DNA of 64,000 bases. It comes from Rhodoferax sp. GTDB lineage: Bacteria > Pseudomonadota > Gammaproteobacteria > Burkholderiales > Burkholderiaceae_C. The translations under genes and the position numbers were made by a program. Location of the stretch: positions 277,966 to 341,965 of the forward strand of contig SSFF01000004.1 of assembly GCA_008015235.1 (NCBI GenBank), in the 5' to 3' direction. The notes under the pieces are model-generated. The model was given only the letters and a program-made list of their open reading frames with translations. It made no database searches and was not told where the DNA came from. Shown one piece after another: positions 7,300 through 15,776 of the stretch (position 1 is the first letter of the stretch; the number at the start of each line of letters is the position of its first letter).

Positions 7300-9653
7300 T
7301 GGCGTCCAACTACGATGATGTGCTGAGCCAGTTGCAGGCAGCTGGCCTGCAGGTGGACAGCCTCGAAATTGGGCGCATGCGGCGCTGCAAGGTCGAGGGC
7401 GACCGGGAAAAGCGAGGGTGGTACCACCTTCATGAGCTGCGGCTGCAGAACGGCCACGATGTGATCGTTGGCAGCTTCGGCGTCTGGCGCGGTGCAGAAA
7501 ACAATGCCACCAAGGTGGAGCTGCGCAAGACCGAACTGAGCCAGGAGCAGGCCGCCGCGCTGCGCAAGCGCCTGGCCGAAGACAAGAAGCGCTCCGAAGC
7601 TGCCCGCAAGGCCGATGCTGCCCGCGCTGCAGAGAAAGCCGCCGCGGCCTGGCGCAAATGTGCAGAGCAGGGCGGTTCGGAATACCTGACTCGCAAGGGT
7701 GTGGGTGCCCACGGTGTGCGCTTCAGCCCCCAGGGCGCCATGGTCATACCCATGCTGGACGTGGCAGGCCGGATCCATGGCCTGCAGATCATCCGCGGTA
7801 AGCAGCCTGGGCAGCAGCGCAAGCTGGACAAGGAATTCTGGCCTTCGGGCCTCATCAAGAAACACCACTTCCACTTGCTGGGAATGGTCGGCATGGTCAC
7901 GCCCATCATCCTGGTGGCCGAGGGCTACGCCACCGCAGCCAGTTTGTATGAGGCAACTGGCCTGCCAGTGGCGGTCGCCTTCGACGCTGGCAACCTGGGC
8001 CCGGTGGCCACGGAGCTGCATGGCCGGTACAAGAAGGCCCGCATCCTGATCTGCGCCGACGACGACGCCTTCAGCGACGGTAACCCCGGCGTCACATGCG
8101 CCAGTGCAGCCGCGCTGGAGGTGGGCGGCGCCTACGTGGCTCCACGCTTTGCCGACGAAGAAGCCCGCCGGGCGGCGTACGAGTCCAAGGGCCAGAAGAT
8201 TACTGACTTCAACGACCTCCACCTGGCGGAAGGCCTGCATGTGGTGCGCGTCCAGATCGAGGCCCGCATCACGGAATTGGGATGGCGGGTGCAAGCCGCG
8301 CGCGCCGCCACAAAGCCGCAGGGGGAGGGGGTAGAGAAAGATCCGCTCAAGCCCATCGAATCCGTCGACGAGCTGCTGGAGCGTTACGCCTTGGTCTATG
8401 GCCAGGGTGGCAGCGTGTTCGACCACCAGGAGCACATGCTGCTGGCTCTGAGCGATATGCGCGACGCCTGCCTGCGTCGGGAAGTGCACCGCGCCTGGTG
8501 CGAGCATCCTGACAAACAGATCGTGCGGGTGCAGGAAGTTGGCTTTGACCCTGCTGGCACCGACCCCGAAGTGAAGTGCAACCTGTGGGCGGGCTGGCCC
8601 ACCACGCCAAAGGCCGGTAAGTGTGAATACCTGCTCGACCTTCTGCGCTACATGTGCGCTGGCGAGACCAAGAGCGAAGACCTCTACAACTGGGTGCTCA
8701 AGTGGATCGCCTACCCCATCCAGCACCCGGGCGCCAAGATGAAGACCACCCTGGTCATCCATGGCCCCCAGGGAACAGGCAAAAACATGTTCTTCGAGGC
8801 CCTCATGGCCATCTATGGCCGCTACGGCCGCGTGATCGACCAGTCGGCCATCGAGGACAAGTTCAACGACTGGGCCAGCGGCAAGCTGTTCCTGATCGCC
8901 GACGAAGTGGTGGCCCGCAGCGACCTGTACCACGTCAAGAACAAGCTCAAGGCATTCATCACGGGCGAGTGGATCCGCATCAACCCCAAGAACCGAACCG
9001 CCTACGACGAGCGCAACCACGTAAACATGGTGTTCCTGTCCAACGAGGCCATGCCGGTGGTTCTGGAGGAAGACGACCGCCGCCATGCCGTGATCTGGAC
9101 CCCTGAAAAGCTCAGCCCGGACTTCTACCAGGGGCTCATGGCCGAGGTGGCCGCCGGCGGCGTTGCCGCTCTGCACGACTACCTGCTGCACTTGCCCATG
9201 GACGATTTCACCAACGGAACCTTGCCGCCCATGACCGAGGCCAAGCGTGAGCTCATCCACCTCGGCCTGGACAGCCCCAGCCGCTTCGTCATCGCCTTTG
9301 AGCGCGGTGACGTCGACGGATTCCCGGGCCTGAAGGCGCCGGCGCTGCTCACCCCCTGTCTCAGCCAGGACTTCTACGACCTATACGGCGAGTGGTGCAA
9401 GCGCCAAAAGCTCACCGCCCTCAACCAGCCGCGGTTTATGAACGCAGTCAAGCGCAAGCACAAGGGCTGGACCGACCGCAAGCGCGTTGGCCACTCCACC
9501 AACCCGGCCACGGTGCTGCAGCTGCCCGGTGGCAATGAATTGCCGCCCGGCCAAAGCGAATCAGATTGGCTGGAGGGCAGGGTGCAAGCCTTCAAGGCCG
9601 CGCTCAAGATTTTCCGGCAGCAAACCATGGGTGGAGGTAGCAGCTATGACTGA
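7299..9653 (+). CDS. Phage primase-helicase (TOPRIM + DUF5906)
   Basis: Replication protein of 784 residues. The order is an N-terminal DNA-binding region, an Ala/Lys-rich helix (about 85-125), a TOPRIM domain (about 200-300, with VAEGYATAAS and ICADDD) and a D5/DUF5906-type SF3 helicase domain with Walker A GPQGTGK at 489-495 and an IADE Walker B near 530. It should prime and unwind at the phage origin, like P4 alpha. It is coupled to the CII-like gene and followed at once by iteron-like repeats that may be that origin. Confidence 0.88.
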   Translation: MASNYDDVLSQLQAAGLQVDSLEIGRMRRCKVEGDREKRGWYHLHELRLQNGHDVIVGSFGVWRGAENNATKVELRKTELSQEQAAALRKRLAEDKKRSEAARKADAARAAEKAAAAWRKCAEQGGSEYLTRKGVGAHGVRFSPQGAMVIPMLDVAGRIHGLQIIRGKQPGQQRKLDKEFWPSGLIKKHHFHLLGMVGMVTPIILVAEGYATAASLYEATGLPVAVAFDAGNLGPVATELHGRYKKARILICADDDAFSDGNPGVTCASAAALEVGGAYVAPRFADEEARRAAYESKGQKITDFNDLHLAEGLHVVRVQIEARITELGWRVQAARAATKPQGEGVEKDPLKPIESVDELLERYALVYGQGGSVFDHQEHMLLALSDMRDACLRREVHRAWCEHPDKQIVRVQEVGFDPAGTDPEVKCNLWAGWPTTPKAGKCEYLLDLLRYMCAGETKSEDLYNWVLKWIAYPIQHPGAKMKTTLVIHGPQGTGKNMFFEALMAIYGRYGRVIDQSAIEDKFNDWASGKLFLIADEVVARSDLYHVKNKLKAFITGEWIRINPKNRTAYDERNHVNMVFLSNEAMPVVLEEDDRRHAVIWTPEKLSPDFYQGLMAEVAAGGVAALHDYLLHLPMDDFTNGTLPPMTEAKRELIHLGLDSPSRFVIAFERGDVDGFPGLKAPALLTPCLSQDFYDLYGEWCKRQKLTALNQPRFMNAVKRKHKGWTDRKRVGHSTNPATVLQLPGGNELPPGQSESDWLEGRVQAFKAALKIFRQQTMGGGSSYD

Positions 9654-10122
9654 AAACGCCGCGTTTGTGCAGGGTGTGCAGGGCCATGTGCAGGGGTTTG
9701 TGCAGGGTCTTTCACTCTTGTGCAGGGCTGTGCAGGGTGTTTCCCACTTTCCCGCATGTGCGTGGGCGCGTGCGCGAGGCCCAAGAAACACCGCTGCATT
9801 TCGCAAATATTTACCCCTGCACACCCTGCACACCCTGCACACGCCTTCTAAATCAATGACTTACGAAAAAAATGATGGTGCACAGATGGGTGCACACCAT
9901 GCACAAGGCCAAAGGACTATCCGCTGCACGGAAGAAAACGCTGCCCAGATGCAGCAGGCCGTCAAAAACTGGCCTGAACTCCACGCCCTGGTGAAAGACC
10001 TGCACGCAGCCAACCTGATCCCCGGCCTGCGCGCCGTTCAGATCACGCTATCCGGCCCTCCAGAGCATCTGGCCAAGGGGTTGGGTGCGCTCCTGCCTGA
10101 CAACGGCGCCAAACGCGATTGA
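9646..10122 (+). CDS. Hypothetical protein overlapping the iterons
   Basis: The frame open from the ATG at 9646 overlaps the primase end by 8 bp and gives 158 residues, but residues 6-45 merely translate the GTGCAGGG repeats. An internal ATG at 9856 gives an 88-residue protein that looks folded (NWPELHALVKDLHAANLIPG). I suspect the shorter form is the real product. Family not recognised. Confidence 0.5.
   Translation: MTENAAFVQGVQGHVQGFVQGLSLLCRAVQGVSHFPACAWARARGPRNTAAFRKYLPLHTLHTLHTPSKSMTYEKNDGAQMGAHHAQGQRTIRCTEENAAQMQQAVKNWPELHALVKDLHAANLIPGLRAVQITLSGPPEHLAKGLGALLPDNGAKRD
9667..9840. repeat. Iteron-like repeats, candidate phage origin
   Basis: GTGCAGGG occurs six times between 9667 and 9737 (starts 9667, 9676, 9688, 9700, 9720, 9730). 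Its complement CCCTGCAC occurs three times between 9815 and 9840. The 17-mer at 9667-9683 is exactly complementary to 9815-9831, so the two blocks could also pair. The position directly after the primase-helicase gene suggests an origin. Confidence 0.6.
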
Positions 10123-10129
10123 GGGCCCC

Positions 10130-10912
10130 ATGAAAATCTCTATGCAATTCACCGGCCTCGAAAAGGTCCAGCGTCAGCTGGCCAAGCTCAGCGGACCCCA
10201 AGCGGCAGGTGCCTATGCAGCAGCCATCAATGACACGGCCTATGAGGTGCGCCGCAAGATGCAGGCAGAGATGGCCGCCGTGTTTGACCGGCCCACCCCT
10301 TACATCTTGCGCAGTGTTCGGGTAAATCAGGCAACCGCAGTCAACCTGCAGGCCACCATCGAGCCCACCTACTACGGCGGCAAAGGGGTGGACCCGCAAA
10401 AAATCCTGAACGCTCAGGCCGACGGTGGCAGCCGCCGCGACAAGCGCAGCGAGGTGGCCCTGCGCCGTGCCGGCATCCTGCCTTCCGGCTACCAGACAGC
10501 CATTCCCGAGACACCCTACCCAGGCAGCGACGACGGCAATGGGAACCTCAAGGGCAGCTTCCTGGTGCACATCATCAGCTACTTCCAGGCGTTCGGTGAG
10601 CAAGGCTACAGGGCCAACATGACCGATCGCACCAAGTCCAGGCTGCACGCAACCGGCACCAAGGCCATGGCCGCCCGGCGCTACTTTGTCAGCTACGGCA
10701 GGCTGCGTGGCAACCGGTCCAGCCACCTGGCGCCCGGGATCTGGGCTGCCAGCGGCACCCACGGTGTCGACGTCCGCCCGGTGCTGATGTTCGTCAAGGC
10801 AGCCCAATACCGCCCGCGTCTGAGCATGGAGCGCATCGCCCGCCAGGCCAACGCCAGCGAATACCTGGCCCGCCGGCTGCGCTACCGCATTAAACAGGCG
10901 GCAGGGGAGTGA
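10130..10912 (+). CDS. Minor tail protein Z-like
   Basis: Protein of 260 residues starting at the ATG at 10130. The N-terminal part (GLEKVQRQLAKLSGPQ, AAINDTAYEVRRKMQAEM, RPTPYILRSVRV) resembles the lambda gpZ/prophage minor tail Z family, proteins that finish the tail before joining to the head. It is placed before the terminase genes instead of among tail genes, which is unusual. Its stop overlaps the ribosome site of the next gene. The family call is moderately sure. Confidence 0.6.
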   Translation: MKISMQFTGLEKVQRQLAKLSGPQAAGAYAAAINDTAYEVRRKMQAEMAAVFDRPTPYILRSVRVNQATAVNLQATIEPTYYGGKGVDPQKILNAQADGGSRRDKRSEVALRRAGILPSGYQTAIPETPYPGSDDGNGNLKGSFLVHIISYFQAFGEQGYRANMTDRTKSRLHATGTKAMAARRYFVSYGRLRGNRSSHLAPGIWAASGTHGVDVRPVLMFVKAAQYRPRLSMERIARQANASEYLARRLRYRIKQAAGE

Positions 10913-10914
10913 GC

Positions 10915-11529
10915 ATGTCCACCCCATCCGTTATGTCCATTCCTGACTTTGGGGCCTACCTGGGCCACGGTCGCACCTACGGCTACCAGCTCCAGAAGGA
11001 AGGCCGCCTGGTCATGGCCGACGACGGCGTGAACGTGCTGGTGGTGCAAAGCGAGGCCCGCGTGCGCGCCACCCAAGACCCCAGCAAGGCGGGTGTGCGC
11101 GAGCGCCACGCCAAGAATCGCCGCGCAAAAAATCCACAAAATCAGCCTGTAGCCCGCACAGATACTGCGCAAGCAGCTACACAAAACGTAGCGCCGTCGG
11201 AGCCACCACCAGAAGACTCCTCCAACACCCAGTACGACTTTCAGGGCGCCAAGGCCAAGCGCGAGCACTGGGCGGCCGAGCGTGAGCATGCCCAGTACCT
11301 CAAGGAAGCGGGCGAGCTCATGGAGCGCAGTGCCGTGGTGGCGGCATTTGCCGATGCCGGCGCCACCCTGCGCTCAGGGCTGGAGGCCTGGCAGGTCACC
11401 TTGCCACCCCAGCTCGTTGGCCTGGACGAGTCTGCCATCCGCACCACCCTGGCCGACCAGGTGGAGCGCCTGCTGCACGACCTGGTCGACAAGCTGGGCC
11501 GCATGGCTGAACAGGACAAAGCGGCATGA
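10915..11529 (+). CDS. Terminase small subunit (Nu1-like)
   Basis: Protein of 204 residues. An N-terminal winged-helix-like segment (DFGAYLGHGRTYGYQLQKEGRLV) recognises DNA in this family. A C-terminal helical part (about 100-200) has the Nu1-like pattern EREHAQYLKEAGELMERSAV. The ATG at 10915 is chosen because GGGGAG lies 5 bp upstream. A copy of the interspersed repeat encodes the linker (AQAATQNVA) between the two halves. The stop overlaps the start of the large subunit. Confidence 0.75.
   Translation: MSTPSVMSIPDFGAYLGHGRTYGYQLQKEGRLVMADDGVNVLVVQSEARVRATQDPSKAGVRERHAKNRRAKNPQNQPVARTDTAQAATQNVAPSEPPPEDSSNTQYDFQGAKAKREHWAAEREHAQYLKEAGELMERSAVVAAFADAGATLRSGLEAWQVTLPPQLVGLDESAIRTTLADQVERLLHDLVDKLGRMAEQDKAA
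11146..11193 (+). repeat. Interspersed repeat, copy 4 (in frame in terminase small subunit)
   Basis: Copy lying in the linker between the DNA-binding and C-terminal parts of the small terminase, read in the same frame as copies 1-3. Confidence 0.7.
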
Positions 11530-13343
11530 GCACCCCAGCCTACGCATCCCCCCGTGCCCACGGATTTCGCGCCATGGCCCGCGCCTTGGCCCCGCGCAAG
11601 CCACTTACCGTCAGCCAGTGGGCAGATGCTGAGCGCCGCACCAGCTCCAAAGGCAGCGCCGTGGTCGGCCAGTGGGTCACCGACCGTAACCCGCCGTTGC
11701 GCGAACCCATGGACTGTATGAGCGCGCGCTCCAGCGTCCACGACGTGGTGCTCATGTTCCCCATCCAGTTCGGTAAGACTGAAGTGGCAATCAACGCACT
11801 GGGCTACGCCATGGACCACGATCCCTGCCCGGTCATGGTCTGCTTGCCCGGGGAGGTCAGCCAGCAGAAATGGGTGGCGCAGAAGCTGCAGCCCGCCATC
11901 GAGGAAAGCCCGGCAATGAAGCGGGCGCTGACCAGCGTGTCCAGCCGCGATGCATCCAACACCCGAACCTTCAAGGACTTCGCCGGCGGCCAGCTCTACA
12001 TAGAGCACGCGGGCTCCCCCAGCCGCCTCAAGTCCACCACCGTGCGCAAGCTGCTGGTGGACGAGGTCGACGAGTTCTCTGCCAACCTCACTGGCGGAGA
12101 CGATCCGCTCGAAATGTTGGAAGGCCGCACCAGCGCTTTCCCTAGCACCTACCAGCGCCTGTATATCAGCACCCCGCAGATCAAGGGCATCAGCCGCATC
12201 GAGCAGCTCTACAACAAAAGCGACCAGCGCCGCTACCACGTGCCGTGCCCCCACTGTGACCACCTGCAGCCGCTCATGTGGTCTGGCCTGCACTGGTCTG
12301 CCGATGCCAGCCAGGTCTGGTACGTCTGCCAGGAGTGTGGGGCCCACATCGACGAACACCACAAAACCGCCATGATCGCCGCCGGGCGCTGGGTTCCGGA
12401 AAACCCCGGATCCAAGGTGCGCGGTTACCACATCAACTGCCTCTACTACCAGTTCGGCCTAGGGCCCCGGTGGATTGACCTGGTCGAACGCTGGCGCGAA
12501 GTCCAGAACGACCCGGCCCGCCTCAAGACCTTCGTCAACGACCGCCTGGCCGAACCCTGGGAAGACGCTGCCATGCGCGCCGTCAAGCACAACGCCATCG
12601 CTGACCGGGCCGAAGGCTACGCGCTGCGCACTGCGCCCGAGGGTGCCCTGGTCGTCACCGCCGGGGTCGATACCCAGGACAACCGCCTGGCGGTGCATCT
12701 GGTGGGTTGGGGGCGCAACATGGCGTTCTGGACGCTCGACTACATCGAGCTGCCCGGCGACCCAGCGGACTCTGCCGTCTGGGCCAGCCTCACCGAGCTG
12801 CTAAACACCCCCATCCAGCACGCCAGCGGCGCACTGCTGCAGGTCAGCGCCTACGCCAATGACATAGGTGGCCACCGTGGAGAGGCCGTCAAAGACTACG
12901 TGCGTCAGCGCCGCGTGCGCCGACCCATGGCCATCCACGGTGCCGTGGCCAATAACGCCCCCGTGCTCAATAAAGGCAAACTCATGGATGTGGATTGGCG
13001 CGGCCGCAGCGATAAGCGGGGCGTGCTGGTCTACCAGGTGGGCACCGTGGCCGCCAAGCACTGGCTCTATGGACGCCTGAGCACCGACGCAGACAAAAGC
13101 CCCGACACGCGCCTAACCCATTTCAGCAGTGAGCTTCCGCCTGAGTTGTTTTCAGGGCTGGTCAGCGAGACCTACAACCCGGCCAAAAACCGCTTCGACA
13201 AGCGCCGTGGCGCGCGCAATGAGCCGCTAGACACCTGGGTCTACGCCTACGCCGCCGCCCACCACCCCGAGCTGCGCCTGCATCGCTTTACCAAGGCGGA
13301 CTGGGACCGCCTGGAACTCAACATCCAAACCGCAAACGACTGA
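11526..13343 (+). CDS. Terminase large subunit (GpA family)
   Basis: Protein of 605 residues, the usual length of the lambda-type GpA terminase. It carries a variant Walker A (FPIQFGKTEVA, near 78-88), Walker B (LLVDEVDEF, 176-184), two Cys pairs of a zinc finger (CPHC and CQEC), and a C-terminal nuclease half with AGVDTQDNRL near 378. It translocates DNA into proheads and cuts concatemers. GpA/Nu1 terminases usually generate cohesive ends, so the virion DNA probably has cos ends. Confidence 0.9.
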   Translation: MSTPAYASPRAHGFRAMARALAPRKPLTVSQWADAERRTSSKGSAVVGQWVTDRNPPLREPMDCMSARSSVHDVVLMFPIQFGKTEVAINALGYAMDHDPCPVMVCLPGEVSQQKWVAQKLQPAIEESPAMKRALTSVSSRDASNTRTFKDFAGGQLYIEHAGSPSRLKSTTVRKLLVDEVDEFSANLTGGDDPLEMLEGRTSAFPSTYQRLYISTPQIKGISRIEQLYNKSDQRRYHVPCPHCDHLQPLMWSGLHWSADASQVWYVCQECGAHIDEHHKTAMIAAGRWVPENPGSKVRGYHINCLYYQFGLGPRWIDLVERWREVQNDPARLKTFVNDRLAEPWEDAAMRAVKHNAIADRAEGYALRTAPEGALVVTAGVDTQDNRLAVHLVGWGRNMAFWTLDYIELPGDPADSAVWASLTELLNTPIQHASGALLQVSAYANDIGGHRGEAVKDYVRQRRVRRPMAIHGAVANNAPVLNKGKLMDVDWRGRSDKRGVLVYQVGTVAAKHWLYGRLSTDADKSPDTRLTHFSSELPPELFSGLVSETYNPAKNRFDKRRGARNEPLDTWVYAYAAAHHPELRLHRFTKADWDRLELNIQTAND

Positions 13344-13354
13344 AGGGACCCACC

Positions 13355-13597
13355 ATGTTCAAAGGCGACGTCATCCGCAAAGAACGAAAGCCCAGCCAGC
13401 CTGCGTCCACCTCCACGGTTGACCAAAACGTTGCACAGCAAGAGCCCGACCCACAGCGCATCCCGCCATCCCTGCGCCATTGGGGCCACAAAGACCGCGA
13501 CCAAACAAACACGGCCCCGCTGGAAAAGCTCCGTGCTGGCACCAGCTTCGGCGGGGGCCAGGCCGACCACCTGCGCTCCACCTTCAAAGGATTCTGA
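13355..13597 (+). CDS. Hypothetical structural-module protein
   Basis: Eighty-residue basic, low-complexity protein with a good ribosome site (AAGGGA), directly after the terminase and 2 bp before the Mor-like gene. No family recognised. Position hints at a packaging or head accessory role. Confidence 0.6.
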   Translation: MFKGDVIRKERKPSQPASTSTVDQNVAQQEPDPQRIPPSLRHWGHKDRDQTNTAPLEKLRAGTSFGGGQADHLRSTFKGF

Positions 13598-13599
13598 CT

Positions 13600-13959
13600 G
13601 TGACGGAAACCAGCAAAACCCCCGAGCTCGACACCCGCCTGCAGGCCGATCCCGACCTGGTCGACCGCATTTTCGAATACATCTTTTCCGACCCGGCCAT
13701 GGCCCATGCCCTCAAGGCCATGGCGGGTGGTGGCGAAAAGAAGGTTGGCCAGCTCAAAACGGCGGTGCGGGCGGAGTTTCGCGGCGAAGAGTGTTACATC
13801 GCCGGGCGGCCGGCCACCGCGCGTCAGCAAACCGTCTCGCAGGTGCTCGCACTGTTCAATGGTCGCAACGCTTCTGAGGTGGCCAGGCGCTTGGGCATTG
13901 GCCGCGCCACCGTGTACCGCATCATCAAACAGTCCAGCGCGTCGCGCGGCGGTGGGTAG
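13600..13959 (+). CDS. Mor-family transcription activator
   Basis: Protein of 119 residues from a GTG at 13600. It has the Mor/C-activator layout of phage Mu: a helical dimerisation region, a Gly-rich turn (GGG, 43-45), a strand (EECYIAGRPATAR) and a C-terminal helix-turn-helix (FNGRNASEVARRLGIGRATVYRIIKQ, 86-111). In Mu such proteins switch on middle or late genes. Here it lies between the terminase and head genes of a lambda-like siphovirus, and a 25-bp palindrome starts 12 bp after its stop. Confidence 0.75.
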   Translation: MTETSKTPELDTRLQADPDLVDRIFEYIFSDPAMAHALKAMAGGGEKKVGQLKTAVRAEFRGEECYIAGRPATARQQTVSQVLALFNGRNASEVARRLGIGRATVYRIIKQSSASRGGG

Positions 13960-13971
13960 GGAATCTGGTTT

Positions 13972-13996
13972 GTCTCACGTTTCCTGAACTTGAGAC
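13972..13996. promoter_or_regulatory. 25-bp palindrome, copy 1
   Basis: Dyad of the form GTCTCA-N-GTT-N5-AAC-N-TGAGAC, 26 bp before the gpW start and just after the Mor-like gene. It is followed by a second small hairpin (GCCCGC...GCGGGC). An almost identical copy lies at 15727. It is either a protein-binding site or an mRNA hairpin. Confidence 0.7.
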
Positions 13997-14022
13997 ACCA
14001 AGCCCGCTACTTTACGCGGGCC

Positions 14023-14244
14023 ATGGCCTTCTCCCAAACCGACCTCGATAACATCAATACCGCCATTGCCACGGGTGAAATGACCGTGGAATTCAATGGC
14101 CGGCGCGTCACATACCGCAGCATGGCCGAGCTGGAGCGGGCCAGATCAATCATAGAAAGCGACATTGCTCGCGCTAGTGCTGCATCCGTAGCTAGGCCCC
14201 GCAGTGTTTACCAATTCCGCTTCACCACGGCCCGAGGAGACTGA
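14023..14244 (+). CDS. Head-tail joining protein gpW-like
   Basis: Seventy-three residues, the size of lambda gpW (68). The pattern is typical: a helical start (DLDNINTAIATG), the strand pair TVEFNGRRVTYRSM, and a long second helix. It stops DNA leakage and prepares the head for tail attachment. It lies directly before the portal gene, as in lambda. Confidence 0.85.
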   Translation: MAFSQTDLDNINTAIATGEMTVEFNGRRVTYRSMAELERARSIIESDIARASAASVARPRSVYQFRFTTARGD

Positions 14245-14248
14245 CCGC

Positions 14249-15742
14249 ATGGCCGCCACACCCACACTGCTGGACCGACTCATCGGCCAATTCAGCCCGG
14301 GCGCCGGGCTGCGCCGCATGCGAGAGCGGGAACTGTTGCAGCGTGCCTATGAAGCCGCCAGCCCGCGTGACGGCTGGAAGCCCCGCCGTCCCGGCGCCAG
14401 TGCCAACGCTGACCACTTGGCCGACGCTGCCACCATTCGTACCAAGGCGCGCAACCTGGTGCAAAACGTCCCCTATATCGCTGGCGGACTGGAAAAGCAT
14501 GTGGCCAACGTCATAGGCACCGGTATCGTGCCGCGCAGCCTGGCCACCAACGCCGACGCCATCGACGCACTGTGGTCCGAGTGGGGCCGTGTGGCCGACG
14601 CGGATGGTGAGCGAGACATCTACGGGCTCATGGCCACGGCCGAAACCGCTATGGAGCAAGATGGTGAAGTCCTTGTGCGCCTGCGCAACCGCCGCCCAGA
14701 AGACGGCCTGCCGGTGCCCCTGCAGCTGCAGGTGCTGGAAATCGACTGGCTCGACTCCAGTAAAAATGGAACTACCAACGGTGGAGGCACCATCATTGGC
14801 GGCGTGGAATATGACGTCTTGGGCCGAAAAACTGCCTATTGGCTCTACCCGCACCACCCAGGCGACCCCCAGGCCAGCCTACGCGGCATGCTGCGCCAGG
14901 AGAGTAAGCCCGTTCCGGCAGCCGCCATCCTGCACCTGTTCAACCCCAAGCGGCCCGGGCAGGGCAGGGGATTTTCGCGCCTGGCGCCCATCATCAATGC
15001 CGCCCGCGACCTGCGTCTGTATGAAGACGCCGAGCTGCACCGCAAAAACCTGGAAACCCGCCTGGGAGTCATTGTCAGTGGCGATGCTGAGGCCTACAAC
15101 AATGGACTGGACCCTGAAGAGGTCAAAAAGACAGGAAATTTGGGAGAGCTTCCTAGTGGTGGAATACTGCAGACTACTCCAGGCGTGAACATCACCACCC
15201 TGGAGCCCAAGGCCGCGCCAGGTTACGTGGAATACGTTAAACACCACCTGCACCTCATTGCTGCCGGGATGGGCATTACCTACGAAATGCTCAGCGGCGA
15301 CATGAAGGAGGTCAACTTCAGCAGTGCCCGGGTGGCCTTGCTGGAATACCGCCGCAGCGTCGAGCACCTGCAGTGGCTCACCCTCATACCCAAGCTGTGC
15401 GAACCCATTTGGCGTGCCTTCATCGAGGCTGCCTACCTTGCAGGCAAGGTGCGATCCACTGACTACCGTGTCGACTGGTCTACTCCCAAGTGGGACTACG
15501 TCAACCCCGAGCAAGACGTCAAGGCTGAACTTGCCGAAATCTCCGGCGGCCTATCGAGCTACAGCGAAAAACTGCGCCGCCGCGGCTACAAGCCAGACCT
15601 GGTTTTTTCAGAGTTGAAGAAAGACCTTGAGCGCCTGCAAAAAGACGGAACCTTGTCACTTCTGCTAGCCCTGCAGGCCCATGCGGCAGCGCTTGCGGAG
15701 CCAGCTACGGCCGCCTCGTCAAAATCGTCTCAGGTTTCCTGA
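14249..15742 (+). CDS. Portal protein (lambda gpB type)
   Basis: Protein of 497 residues of the lambda-type portal family, starting at the ATG at 14249 with AGGAG upstream. Family marks include RTKARNLVQNVPYIAGGLEK and the segment GMGITYEMLSGDMKEVNFSSARVA cut into a recognisable MLSGD core. Twelve copies would form the vertex through which DNA passes. Its last codons and stop lie inside the second copy of the 25-bp palindrome. Confidence 0.9.
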   Translation: MAATPTLLDRLIGQFSPGAGLRRMRERELLQRAYEAASPRDGWKPRRPGASANADHLADAATIRTKARNLVQNVPYIAGGLEKHVANVIGTGIVPRSLATNADAIDALWSEWGRVADADGERDIYGLMATAETAMEQDGEVLVRLRNRRPEDGLPVPLQLQVLEIDWLDSSKNGTTNGGGTIIGGVEYDVLGRKTAYWLYPHHPGDPQASLRGMLRQESKPVPAAAILHLFNPKRPGQGRGFSRLAPIINAARDLRLYEDAELHRKNLETRLGVIVSGDAEAYNNGLDPEEVKKTGNLGELPSGGILQTTPGVNITTLEPKAAPGYVEYVKHHLHLIAAGMGITYEMLSGDMKEVNFSSARVALLEYRRSVEHLQWLTLIPKLCEPIWRAFIEAAYLAGKVRSTDYRVDWSTPKWDYVNPEQDVKAELAEISGGLSSYSEKLRRRGYKPDLVFSELKKDLERLQKDGTLSLLLALQAHAAALAEPATAASSKSSQVS

Positions 15743-15751
15743 ACTTGAGAC
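15727..15751. promoter_or_regulatory. 25-bp palindrome, copy 2
   Basis: Same dyad as at 13972 with one base changed (position 7 is G instead of C). It straddles the portal stop codon and ends 25 bp before the start of the protease-capsid gene, nearly the same spacing as copy 1 has to gpW. Confidence 0.7.
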
Positions 15752-15776
15752 AGGCACATGGGCACATTGCGTGCTC

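Noticed and set aside
7293..9260. Long leftward frame of 655 codons opposite the primase gene
   Set aside because: Antisense shadow of a high-GC gene; the primase motifs are on the plus strand. The same applies to long antisense frames over ietS, the terminase, the capsid fusion, valS, the acetyltransferase and both GGDEF-EAL genes.
9667..9840. CRISPR-like array
   Set aside because: The repeat units are only 8 bases with irregular short spacing and change strand; iterons fit better.
13706..13987. Second rightward frame over the Mor-like gene
   Set aside because: Composition is that of a shadow frame (Arg/Ser/Pro-rich); the Mor-family match lies in the other frame.
14150..14200. Weak repeat-like stretch in the gpW-like gene
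   Set aside because: Only short blocks match and the protein has normal gpW length and ending.
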